Source of the DNA: Akkermansiaceae bacterium
GTDB taxonomy: Bacteria > Verrucomicrobiota > Verrucomicrobiia > Verrucomicrobiales > Akkermansiaceae
DNA: 15,558 bases
Assembly (NCBI GenBank): GCA_029287105.1
Contig: JARFRT010000352.1
Location: 1-15,558 of the forward strand
Reading direction: 5' to 3'
The position numbers were made by a program, and so were the translations under genes. The notes under the pieces were generated by a model. The model did not search any database, was not told the origin of the DNA, and saw nothing but the letters and a program-made list of their open reading frames with translations. This document shows positions 8,901 through 15,558 of this stretch, piece by piece; position 1 is the stretch's first letter; every line of letters begins with the position of its first letter.

Positions 8901-10459
8901 TGTATGCGCGAGAGTAGGCGGTCTTTCTTTTTCCGGATTTGTTTGAGGTAAGCCCTTTTGGAGAGGAATGTCATCCGTCGTGTGTCCGAGCGAACGACAT
9001 GCGGGCCGTCCTTCCCCGGGTAACGGTCGCTGACTTCCATGGTGAAGGATAGGGTGTCGCCGATTTTCAGATCCGGTAATGTTTTTCGGTAGTCCCAGTC
9101 GATGGGCTGATCGCCCTGCCCCCCCTGAGTGGGAAGCTTGATTTTAACGCTTGCTTCATCACGTTGATTGACACGATAGGCAACGACGGTTGAGCCAATG
9201 CCGTGGTCGTCCTGGACGCGGGCAGCAAGGCTGAGCGGGCGACCGATCATCGCGACGATATTCGATTCGGGCGAAGTTAATTCGACCCGTGGCGCCTGGT
9301 CCGAGGCGACCTGAAGGAAATAGCGCGGGCTGGTAAAATTGAACCCGTGTTCTTCTTCTACCCACGAGAAACTGTAGCCTCGTGAGGCTTTTGCCTGTTC
9401 CTCAATGACAATCTGTCGGCCGCCCTTGGTTACTTTCAGCGGTAGCGGTTCTTTGCCGTCGCGGTGGAGCATCGCCTTACGGACGGGGCGGTCGAGGGTG
9501 ATCTGGGAGTTGAGCTTGGTTTGCTGTGGCACGGTCAAGGTCAACGCCTCGACCGTTTCCACTTCCCGCTCCAGGTAACTGGGAAACTCGAGTTTGACCT
9601 GCACGTCGTCGATGCGTGGTGCGGCGATCACCTGCACCTGATGCCAGTCGCTGCGTGCGTCCCCGGCTTTGATCCGGTAGCTGAAGTCACGCGAGGCCGA
9701 GGCGAGCGTGTATTCGCAGCTGCCGTCGGTGACAGGCAGCTCGATTTCGCGGGGTTTTCCGTCGCCGGTGCGAAGATAGAACTTCGCCGTATCGGGAACG
9801 ACGCCGGACACGCCGATGATGATCTTGGCGCTGTCGCCCTCCTTCACCACCAAATCCTTGGCTTTGAGGTCGAGTTTGGTTTTGGTCGGGTAGGCAATTT
9901 GTGTCCAAGGGGTGAAGATTCGTGCCAAACCTGCGGCGAGGAAGGGGCCGTTGATCACGGCAAAAACGAGTACCAACCCAGCCAAGGCTGAAGCCACCCA
10001 GATCGGGGTCTTCAGGTTCTTGAAATCCACGATCTTGCCCGGTTTCAAGTCCCCAGCGGCGCCTTCGGCCTTGCTGCAGGTTGCGTCCATCAGCGCTGCC
10101 GATGACCCGGGTTCCGTTTTTGACGCGCGAAACTGGACTGCGGTAACGAGCAGGCTCTCGAGGCCGCCGTGCTGCTCCTCGACCTCCAATGCAGTGCGCG
10201 TGGCGCTGAACAGCCGCAGGTGCCGCCAGCCGTTTCGCCATGCCTTGTAGAGCGTCACCCCCAGGATGATTGCTAAAATCACCGCCCGGCCAGCTGTCGG
10301 CATGTAGGTCAACCAGTCGATGACCATGCCAAGCAGGAAGAGTGGAATACCCCAACGAAATAGTGCCAAAAAGCCGGCACTCATGTGCTTGCGTTGCGTG
10401 CGGTGCCACACCGCGCGCAGGCACGGTTCGAGGGCGGATTTTGGAAATGCTTTACTCAT
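5948..10459 (-). CDS. Giant DUF4175-like membrane protein with long periplasmic coiled coil
   Basis: A 1503-residue protein counted from ATG 10459. Two membrane helices lie at about 28-50 and 57-73, with a third at about 152-176. Basic residues before the first and after the second helix place the N-terminus and the 74-150 loop in the cytoplasm, so residues from about 180 onward are outside. They form Ig-like beta segments (about 195-500), including QDDHGIGSTVVAYRV near 416-430, which resembles the DDxG block of DUF4175 proteins. About 900 residues of almost uninterrupted helix rich in A, L, Q, K and E follow. A Pro/Gly/Asp-rich linker with a GDPDDGGEGSDGD stretch comes next, then a conserved-looking C-terminus (LPLEYRGLLKNYYERVAK). 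An in-frame ATG at 10489 would add 10 residues, but 10459 makes a classic 4-base ATGA overlap with the stop of the upstream vWA gene and is preferred. The biochemical function is unknown. Long helices and an anchor suggest a scaffold or spacer working with the vWA proteins. Confidence 0.87.
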   Translation of the reverse strand: MSKAFPKSALEPCLRAVWHRTQRKHMSAGFLALFRWGIPLFLLGMVIDWLTYMPTAGRAVILAIILGVTLYKAWRNGWRHLRLFSATRTALEVEEQHGGLESLLVTAVQFRASKTEPGSSAALMDATCSKAEGAAGDLKPGKIVDFKNLKTPIWVASALAGLVLVFAVINGPFLAAGLARIFTPWTQIAYPTKTKLDLKAKDLVVKEGDSAKIIIGVSGVVPDTAKFYLRTGDGKPREIELPVTDGSCEYTLASASRDFSYRIKAGDARSDWHQVQVIAAPRIDDVQVKLEFPSYLEREVETVEALTLTVPQQTKLNSQITLDRPVRKAMLHRDGKEPLPLKVTKGGRQIVIEEQAKASRGYSFSWVEEEHGFNFTSPRYFLQVASDQAPRVELTSPESNIVAMIGRPLSLAARVQDDHGIGSTVVAYRVNQRDEASVKIKLPTQGGQGDQPIDWDYRKTLPDLKIGDTLSFTMEVSDRYPGKDGPHVVRSDTRRMTFLSKRAYLKQIRKKKDRLLSRIQTIYRQQRSAFDNVRALEPGADTYMQTCQVEAIRQGLVRDQLTEIASKVKFLLDDLAANNVSDARVGESLEHVRSNLINIADKHLTNAASLLRHQSGVAAGDTQELPDPSSAARAVNTAARELGSLVLLRSIDTAQEVYAREARMLAQVQASLRWRAVQAKSAGAADAGAALSKEQDELAQWTHRLLTDLQKGMRYEKRPLAVLRLAQSVKNLQAAQTEQRMRQAAELITQGKADQAELFQAELVTTLLDAEFSVRMSGAYTTLIKTRDQMRLLVKVQAMLREQCAGMSAQDFKTRGAETAQTQKKLRKRLLTLLLPTVPAPRSELFDETFQQAPPVQTLLKGADDAMAEALKEFAAGQQDAAISQQSKAEKALTNLAQLVDRWSVEMGIQTLGLSTLVAVSAERLALIEEYEAKVVALLEKTDAAAAENQKVDGLAEAQLLLSEELATFNNDLVKQNQTNPDQDIPPLLGRMKRAEQAMRGALTSLKANDADKALGNQEQAADILAEALAIVSRQNEQLGLLQSLLMFQRSVTFANGYMGDIVAEQRDMIKATKALKNDDASELLPMFAHLRRCMEDVAPLLDLVAARVDVGTPLTFAASDLEDAVDSLEANDKTDALDAQDVAAESLAKAHTLVKDTKSQTGLIAELVDFIHVSVADTAMLEYQQDELMHKAQSANPEQLKALAEEQSKLLTKAEKNGQVLESVTGGIPSYSVFVKRAKDKHRGNGDPVLPKEMPAYTEPAKLMRVALTRLESKDPAALEQMELAVAALKENTESLFTVISMLHGLPNIVIMTHTDPDVQRLVDVLAVASAHKVLFRDTNAAKKQKIKAMAARQSKLAASCQKLTQVGEPHPMLQAASTQLATAATAMQSPDRAAIKDSQKVAMQTLRHFIIEQALILETAAPPASPQPGDPDDGGEGSDGDPAFAAGFISDFVSGEAPKDQRAGWDVRADRNRAALNQNFARELPLEYRGLLKNYYERVAK
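5959..5965 (-). promoter_or_regulatory. Ribosome binding site of the squalene-repeat gene
   Basis: On the minus strand GAAAGGG lies 7 bases before ATG 5951, inside the last codons of the DUF4175-like gene. It is one of the few clear Shine-Dalgarno-like sites in the window, and it favours Met1 (5951) over Met3 (5945) as the start. It may allow independent initiation as well as coupling. Confidence 0.5.
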
Positions 10460-12849
10460 GGTAGGTCGTGTCTTCTTCGCAGGATCCATTCGGCTCCTAA
10501 TAGGCCCGCGAGCAGTACCACCACCAGCATGTTATCCCAAAGCGGACGCTCGGAGCGCAGGGTGATGGATGCCGGTTCCCCGTTGATGAGGTCGGTGAGT
10601 TCGTCAAGTTCGCGGACGCCGAGCACGGCGCCGCCGGTTAGATCTGCAATGCGTTGCAAGTGGTCGGAGCGCATGCCGGTGTCCAGCAACTCCTGCCGGA
10701 CGTCACTCACTTGAAACTCCGTGGTGCTGGAAATCCGCTTGTCGTTTTCGTTAGCCTCAAGTCTGTAGCGGCCCGCTTCCGACGGGGTGAAGTAACCCTC
10801 ATACAGCCCGGGTTGCGACTTGTCTGGCCGAAGGCTGACAAGTTCCTTCGCTTGCCCGCCTGCTAGGCTCGTTACGTAAGCCTCAAATACCGGCTGGGAG
10901 ATCGGCTCAAAGTTTTCGTCCAGAACATGCGCATACAAGCGACACTGGCCGTCGACGGAGTACACCGAGCGGTCGGTTTCCAATCGGATGCGTTTGTGTT
11001 CACCCATCAGGCGCGAGAGAGTCATGAACTGGATGCACTGTGACCAGACGCGCCAGTGATACTTGTCGCCGGTCTTATAGCGCAGCCGCCACAGTCGGTC
11101 CGAGGCGACCGACATGCATTTGCCTGTCCCGTAGCGCTGCCAAGCGACCAGCGGGTAGCCCTGGTCCCGTGCCGTGCTGTCGGAGAGCACGGCGAGAACC
11201 GTCGCGGCAGGTTTGGCAGAGAGCAGCGGTGGCAGTTGATCCATCGGTGCCATACGGCTCCAGATGCGATCGTTGAGTTCCATCTCGTTCTCCAGCGTCA
11301 TGACCAGGCTGCTTCGGCCTTCGGGGGTCAGCACCGGGTAGACCGATCCTGTGATTTTATCCCATTTCGCTTCGGCATCAAACCGAACCGGGAGCATGGA
11401 CTGCACTGGCGTGCCCGCATAGGAGCCGGGCGAGTGCATCGGTCCACAAAGCATCAGCAGTGATGCACCGCGGTCGCGGATGAGTTCTTCTAGCAGCCCA
11501 AGCTCTTCATCGGTAAAAAAGGAGGCATCGACGTCACCGAGAATCACCAGATCATACTTGAATGCCTCTTCCCGTTTGCTCGGAAAACGCTCGATGTGTT
11601 CCGGTGAGTTCCGTGCGACCTCGGGCCCGACATTGGACGCGATAAAGGTGGCGTTGATCCGCGGGTCGCGTTTCAGGATTGCACGCAGGTAGCGGAACTC
11701 CCATCGGGCATTACCCTCGATGTAGAGCACGTTGACCTTTTCATTCACGACCCGGATGCTTCGCGTCACACGGTTGTTTGCGATCGAGACTTCGTCGTCA
11801 AATGGCTCGATGAGCACGTCGATCTGTGCTGCGCCCTTCTCATTAATATCAACATTAAAGTCGACATCTTCGAATTGCAGTCCGCCATCAAAGCGAACAA
11901 TACGGGAGGAGACGCGTCGGTCATTGAGAAGCACTGACAGCCGCGCTGTGCGTTGTTCGTAGCCCTCCGATTGGATATGGACCCGGACCGGCACGCTGTC
12001 GCCGGAAAAAGCCACCTCCTGCATGACGATGTTGCGGATCGCAACATCATCCGGATTGGCTAGACCAAGCGGCACGGTGTAGACTGGGATACCGCGCGCG
12101 CCAAGATCCTGAAGGACGGCCTCGGACCGCTGCGAGGTCGCATTGTCGATGCCGTCAGAGAGCAAGATGATACCCGCCGGGGGGATCCCGCCGGAATTGG
12201 CCACCGCCTCGAGTGAAGCGGCAATCGAGGTGCCCGGCTCGTTGGCCTTAAGCCCTGCCAGATCTTCGGAGGTCACCACTTTCCCGTCGCTGATCAGGCG
12301 CGGGGTCTGACCGAAGACGTGATAGCTGAGATCGAGCGACTCGCCGAGCGATTCAAAAACTGGACGACCTGATTCGTTGAGGATGGCCGAGCCAAGATCC
12401 AGGCGCGAGGCGGAGGAGATCGTCTGGCGCTGTTTCGAATCCAGCTCCATGACCGCGCGGTCGGCTTCGGCTTCCTCCTCGAGAGAAACCATACCCAGTG
12501 CTGCCGCGGCGTCGACGAGGTCATCGGAGCTCTTGCGCTGATCCTTCATCGACATGCTCTCCGAAACATCGAGCAACACCGGTAAACTGCGGACCTGCGT
12601 GTGGGTCTCGGTGATGACGGCGGTTGGTTCGAGCAACGTGGCCACGATCAATGCAAGAACCAGCACCCTGGCAATGACCAGGGATGCACGCAGCCACATG
12701 GGTAATCCCCACGGGCGGCGGTAGAGGTAGATGCTTAACAACACGATCGCGGCGAAGATCGCTACGAGGGTGCCGGTGGACAGCGGCCGGGCCCAGAAGA
12801 CTTGCTCGATCTGGCCGATGATAGCAATAGTCGATATGGCTTCAGGCAT
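10456..12849 (-). CDS. Membrane protein with vWA and glutamine-amidotransferase-like domains
   Basis: A 797-residue protein. Membrane helices lie at about 24-43 and 51-73, joined by a short basic loop (YRRPWG), and a third lies at about 771-789, followed by RRRHD. The basic loop and tail fit a cytoplasmic side, which puts everything between on the outer side. The vWA domain shows a full metal site: DVSES at 94-98, GTS at 206-208 and ILLSDGID at 228-235. A beta-rich segment (about 270-365) follows. Next is a GATase1-like alpha/beta domain (about 370-490) with VNVLYIEGNARWEFRYLR and YDLVILGDVD, and then ASDRLWRLRYKTGDKYHWRV at 582-601, a block I recall from planctomycete vWA/GATase1-like proteins. 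An Ig-like stretch (about 620-715) precedes the last helix. The amidotransferase catalytic triad is not evident, so the domain is probably structural. The start overlaps the BatA-1 stop by 8 bases (12842-12849) without a visible ribosome site, suggesting translational coupling. Confidence 0.9.
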   Translation of the reverse strand: MPEAISTIAIIGQIEQVFWARPLSTGTLVAIFAAIVLLSIYLYRRPWGLPMWLRASLVIARVLVLALIVATLLEPTAVITETHTQVRSLPVLLDVSESMSMKDQRKSSDDLVDAAAALGMVSLEEEAEADRAVMELDSKQRQTISSASRLDLGSAILNESGRPVFESLGESLDLSYHVFGQTPRLISDGKVVTSEDLAGLKANEPGTSIAASLEAVANSGGIPPAGIILLSDGIDNATSQRSEAVLQDLGARGIPVYTVPLGLANPDDVAIRNIVMQEVAFSGDSVPVRVHIQSEGYEQRTARLSVLLNDRRVSSRIVRFDGGLQFEDVDFNVDINEKGAAQIDVLIEPFDDEVSIANNRVTRSIRVVNEKVNVLYIEGNARWEFRYLRAILKRDPRINATFIASNVGPEVARNSPEHIERFPSKREEAFKYDLVILGDVDASFFTDEELGLLEELIRDRGASLLMLCGPMHSPGSYAGTPVQSMLPVRFDAEAKWDKITGSVYPVLTPEGRSSLVMTLENEMELNDRIWSRMAPMDQLPPLLSAKPAATVLAVLSDSTARDQGYPLVAWQRYGTGKCMSVASDRLWRLRYKTGDKYHWRVWSQCIQFMTLSRLMGEHKRIRLETDRSVYSVDGQCRLYAHVLDENFEPISQPVFEAYVTSLAGGQAKELVSLRPDKSQPGLYEGYFTPSEAGRYRLEANENDKRISSTTEFQVSDVRQELLDTGMRSDHLQRIADLTGGAVLGVRELDELTDLINGEPASITLRSERPLWDNMLVVVLLAGLLGAEWILRRRHDLP

Positions 12850-15022
12850 CTTGTGTTTCGGGAAGGGTTTCGGGTGTATCGGCCACTTGTTTGCTGCGCT
12901 TTTGTTTTCGACTGCGGAGGCGGTCGGCGAGAAGACTTTCGATCAAGAGTAGAACGAGCCCTGCAATCATGAACTGCCGCCAAGACGAGCGGCCGGTGCG
13001 GGAGGCTTCGATCGCCGCCGCGAGTTCTGCCTCAGAATGGGCCAGTGTGATGTCGAGGCCCTCGAGGTTTGTATTTAAATCCGTGGACGCGAGCGAGGCG
13101 ATGTCCGACTCGCTCGGGTCAACATTGACCGCCACCGGCATTCCCGGTGCCTGCACGCTGACCTTCGCTTCGTAGAAGCCGGCCTCTGCTGCATTTTCCA
13201 ACATAGCCACAAACTGGCCGCGGTGTTCGCGCACTGAGACGGTGATCGATTCCTCCGAAGGCGTATCAAACACCGCGTCGCTGGCGTCAGGCTGTTCGAC
13301 GTAGGTCAGCGAGAGTGAATCGCCGACGACGCGTGGCTGCTCGAACTCCCGTCCCGCGAGATAGGTCACGATTTGCTGCATGAGCATCGGGAAGACCGGC
13401 GTCAGCGCCATATTATTCCAGCTCGTATCTGCCGAGGTGGTGAACTGGAAGACGTGGCCGCGGCCGAGCGAGTGCTCCAACAAGATCGGCTCGCCGCTCC
13501 CGGCCAGGCTGAGGACTGGGAAGCTGGAGGGGGTGGGTTGCACATCCATTCTCGTTAGGAAACGCGTCTCGCTGAACAGATCTTCTGGAAGGGAGAGTAG
13601 CGGCATGCAGACGCTGTGGTCCGGCATGGAGGGGTCCAGCGGCTGACCGGCCCCAAGCTTAGTACTGGTCTCGACCGGAGGCCCGAGCTTGGCCGGGGGC
13701 AAGGAGGTGGAACCGCTCGCCATGCGTTCGTTCCACACCGATGTTTTTACATTTTTCCCGGCGAACCAGACGAGGCCATTCCCCTCTCGGACATAGCGCG
13801 AGAGTTGCTCGACCTGCTGTATGGTGATTTCTGGTACGTCGGCGAGTACAATCACATCGACCTCCTCCAGCGGCTCGGCAGGCAGGGACAGCCACGGCAC
13901 CGAGCGGACAATGTAGTCCTCATCCTGCGCCCCGTCGCTGCGGGCCAGCAAGGCGGACACGATGAGGCGGCCGGCATCGCCATTTGATCCATCTACGCAG
14001 AGGACTGAGACGCGGTCGCGGACGACCGCAACCACCCGCCGCACGTTATCGGTCGGGAGAAGGTCGCCGCTGATCTCAGCGGTGATGCGGGTAGCACCCG
14101 CATTATGGAAAGGTACAAAAAGCGACACCGTCTCCGATGCTCCTGCGGCGATGACGGGAATCGTTTTGCTGTCGATCTGCACACCCTCGACGCGGCACTG
14201 GACCTCGACGTTGGCGACTGGAGCCGTGCCGCAGTTTTTGACGGTGGCCTGGTAACGGGCGGTGGCGCCTTTGCGCAGCTCACCGGAGACGAGGTCGAGT
14301 TCGGTGACGGCGAGGTTGGCGGGTGCGCCGGGTACGGGAACTAAGAAGACCTCCGCATCGTTGCGTAGGTCGGCGAGCGCCTCTTGGAAACGCGCCGAGG
14401 CGCCCCTCCAGTCCCGCTCCTGGACATCGGTGATGAAGTAGATTTCTTTCTTGGATGCCTCCATGTCGTCGGCTAGTTCTTTGAGTCGCTTGGGAACGCG
14501 ATCGAGGTCGAGTCCTGCCGGCACCGGCTTTGCCTTCAGGAGGAGGTCGGTGAAGCGGTCGCGGTCGAAAGCCATGTTGTGGATGAGGACTTCGTCTTTG
14601 CCGCCGAGGAGGATGAGAGAAACCGGGTCACCGGCTTGGATGTGCTCGCTGATCACCTCGACTTGATCCAAAGCGCGATCGAAGCGGGTCGAGTCCTCGC
14701 CGCCATGCTTCATGCTGAAAGAGGCGTCGAGCCCGATGACGATCCCGGACCGCGACTCGCCGGGTATCCAGCTCGCAGCATCATCCCGCAACGCTGGGCG
14801 GGCGAAGGCCAGGACGAGGAGGAGCAAGGCAAGGCAGCGCAGGATCAGCAGGAGAAGATCGCGCAGCTTTATCTGTCTGGAGCGCACATTCACGTTGCGA
14901 TTGAGAAACTGCATCGCAGCCCAGTCGGTCTTCTTGACCTGCTGCTGGTTGATCAGGTGTGCGAGAATCGGCAATGCGACCCCGAGTGCCCCGAGCAGGA
15001 GCAATGGATTGAGAAAATTCAT
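12842..15022 (-). CDS. BatA-like membrane protein with vWA domain, first paralogue (BatA-1), complete
   Basis: A 726-residue protein. Residues 1-40 form the BatA N-terminal double-transmembrane signature (MNFLNPLLLLGALGVALPIL, then a basic loop with WAAMQFLNR), with the second helix at about 55-75. The vWA domain begins at IVIGLDASFSM; the metal-site motif DASFS is 99-103 and a later Asp is in YFITDVQ (Asp199). A CARDB/Ig-like part (about 235-330), an alpha/beta domain with VIVLADVPEITIQQ (about 335-425) and a C-terminal helix at about 682-699 with a basic tail (RLRSRKQKR) follow. The basic segments predict that the vWA and following domains face the periplasm. BatA proteins partner with MoxR ATPases and DUF58 proteins; the first described role was aerotolerance in Bacteroides, while the exact role here is unknown. 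The start lies 1 base after the DUF58 stop (TAATATG), with a G-rich GGTGGGGG stretch upstream as a possible ribosome site. Its paralogue BatA-2 starts at 1409. Confidence 0.94.
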   Translation of the reverse strand: MNFLNPLLLLGALGVALPILAHLINQQQVKKTDWAAMQFLNRNVNVRSRQIKLRDLLLLILRCLALLLLVLAFARPALRDDAASWIPGESRSGIVIGLDASFSMKHGGEDSTRFDRALDQVEVISEHIQAGDPVSLILLGGKDEVLIHNMAFDRDRFTDLLLKAKPVPAGLDLDRVPKRLKELADDMEASKKEIYFITDVQERDWRGASARFQEALADLRNDAEVFLVPVPGAPANLAVTELDLVSGELRKGATARYQATVKNCGTAPVANVEVQCRVEGVQIDSKTIPVIAAGASETVSLFVPFHNAGATRITAEISGDLLPTDNVRRVVAVVRDRVSVLCVDGSNGDAGRLIVSALLARSDGAQDEDYIVRSVPWLSLPAEPLEEVDVIVLADVPEITIQQVEQLSRYVREGNGLVWFAGKNVKTSVWNERMASGSTSLPPAKLGPPVETSTKLGAGQPLDPSMPDHSVCMPLLSLPEDLFSETRFLTRMDVQPTPSSFPVLSLAGSGEPILLEHSLGRGHVFQFTTSADTSWNNMALTPVFPMLMQQIVTYLAGREFEQPRVVGDSLSLTYVEQPDASDAVFDTPSEESITVSVREHRGQFVAMLENAAEAGFYEAKVSVQAPGMPVAVNVDPSESDIASLASTDLNTNLEGLDITLAHSEAELAAAIEASRTGRSSWRQFMIAGLVLLLIESLLADRLRSRKQKRSKQVADTPETLPETQDA

Positions 15023-15023
15023 A

Positions 15024-15558
15024 TTAGCGTGCCCCCACCGATGGTCCCATCATGTTTAACGAGCGGTTTTCGAGATACTCACTGAGTAAGCCGTCCAGCG
15101 GGCGGGATGTGTCCACCAAAGAGTAATCGACCCCACTTCCGATACAGCGGGTGCGAAGTTCATCGAGGTATTCGGTGAGGTTCGCCATGTATTCCTTCCG
15201 GATTTTTTCCGGCTGGGTGATGAGTTCCTCGTCATTTTCCAAGGCATCGAATTTCCAGGTTCCTTTGAATGGGAACTTGAGTTCGTACGGGTCGAGGGTG
15301 TGGAAGACAACGACGTTATGACCACTGAACCTGAGACGCTGCAAGCCGCGCATGATATCGTCGACATCCGAGAAGAGGTCGGAGATCAGAATCACAAATG
15401 ACCGCCTCTTAATCTGCATGGCAATGTCGTTGAGCTGTCTGGCCACGCTGGTTTTTGGTGTCGGCTTGATCTCGCGCAGGATTTTTTCAATCTGCAGGAT
15501 GATACTCATCGTCGAGCGCGGCGGCAGGTGCGCCCGCATCTCTGAGTCAAACACGCTC
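15024..15558 (-). CDS. DUF58 domain protein, C-terminal part (5' end beyond the window)
   Basis: The last 177 residues of a DUF58 protein. The frame is open to the right edge. The first in-frame start-like codon, GTG at 15554, is internal, because the residues around it (SVFDSEMRAHLPPRST) match the middle of the DUF58/vWA-like fold. SFVILISDLFSD and VVFHTLDPYELKFPF are characteristic DUF58 blocks, and the end (LSEYLENRS) is also typical. Family members of about 290-450 residues usually sit beside a MoxR AAA+ ATPase and are thought to act with it on the cytoplasmic side of the membrane. A moxR gene is therefore expected upstream (to the right), though it is not visible. The stop is 1 base from the BatA-1 start, which places the gene in the same operon. 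Confidence 0.93.
   Translation of the reverse strand, partial: SVFDSEMRAHLPPRSTMSIILQIEKILREIKPTPKTSVARQLNDIAMQIKRRSFVILISDLFSDVDDIMRGLQRLRFSGHNVVVFHTLDPYELKFPFKGTWKFDALENDEELITQPEKIRKEYMANLTEYLDELRTRCIGSGVDYSLVDTSRPLDGLLSEYLENRSLNMMGPSVGAR

Noticed and set aside
9687..10424. Minus-strand open frame of 245 codons in another frame of the DUF4175-like gene.
   Set aside because: It is rich in Arg, Pro, Gly and His, as expected of an out-of-frame shadow, and overlaps a membrane-helix region that makes sense in the main frame.
10460..10489. Earlier ATG at 10489 for the DUF4175-like protein.
   Set aside because: ATG 10459 forms a 4-base ATGA overlap with the upstream stop, the same arrangement used at the next junction; the extra 10 residues add no recognisable feature.
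15552..15554. GTG at the right edge as the start of a small 176-residue protein.
   Set aside because: The frame continues off the window and the surrounding residues match the middle of DUF58, so the GTG is an internal Val codon.
1..15558. CRISPR arrays, tRNA or rRNA genes, insertion sequences.
   Set aside because: Reading both strands showed no repeat-spacer pattern, no RNA gene signatures and no transposase; the window is filled by co-directional protein genes.

Overview
The window looks like bacterial DNA of moderately high GC from the PVC superphylum. Planctomycetota is my first guess, with Verrucomicrobiota or Lentisphaerota as alternatives. The guess rests on gene content and order recalled from these groups: DUF58, a BatA-type vWA protein, a second vWA protein with a glutamine-amidotransferase-like domain, a giant DUF4175-like coiled-coil membrane protein, and a secreted prenyltransferase/squalene-oxidase-repeat protein. 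A sialate-O-acetylesterase-type hydrolase is also common there. No rRNA or other taxonomic marker is present, so the assignment is an inference.

Everything genuine is on the minus strand, so transcription runs from the right edge to the left. In that order: (1) the C-terminal part of a DUF58 protein (15558-15024, 5' end outside the window); (2) a BatA-like protein, here BatA-1 (15022-12842); (3) a vWA/GATase1-like membrane protein (12849-10456); (4) a 1503-residue DUF4175-like protein (10459-5948); (5) an exported alpha/alpha-barrel protein with squalene-cyclase-type repeats (5951-4881); (6) an exported SASA-family esterase (4876-4163); (7) an exported 877-residue helical-repeat protein with two cysteine-poor thioredoxin-like domains (4100-1467); (8) a second BatA paralogue, BatA-2 (1409 to 69), cut by the end of the contig. 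Neighbouring genes overlap by 4 or 8 bases or lie 1 to 62 bases apart, and I see no terminator. This is one long operon whose promoter lies to the right, outside the window. No gap exceeds 300 bases.

Positions 1-68 are not genomic. They are an Illumina Nextera library adapter: a degraded P5 end, a 10-base index, the read-1 linker and the Tn5 mosaic end. Any annotation that runs BatA-2 into this stretch gains a false C-terminus.

DUF58, BatA and vWA genes normally work with a MoxR AAA+ ATPase, which would be expected to the right of the window. Membrane topology and signal peptides place the bulk of every protein after DUF58 on the outer side of the cytoplasmic membrane. The simplest reading is a membrane-anchored vWA machine that reaches into the periplasm, co-expressed with three exported proteins that could be its partners or clients. 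The most interesting feature is the second, divergent BatA gene after the exported proteins, which may be the first gene of a second module beyond the contig end.
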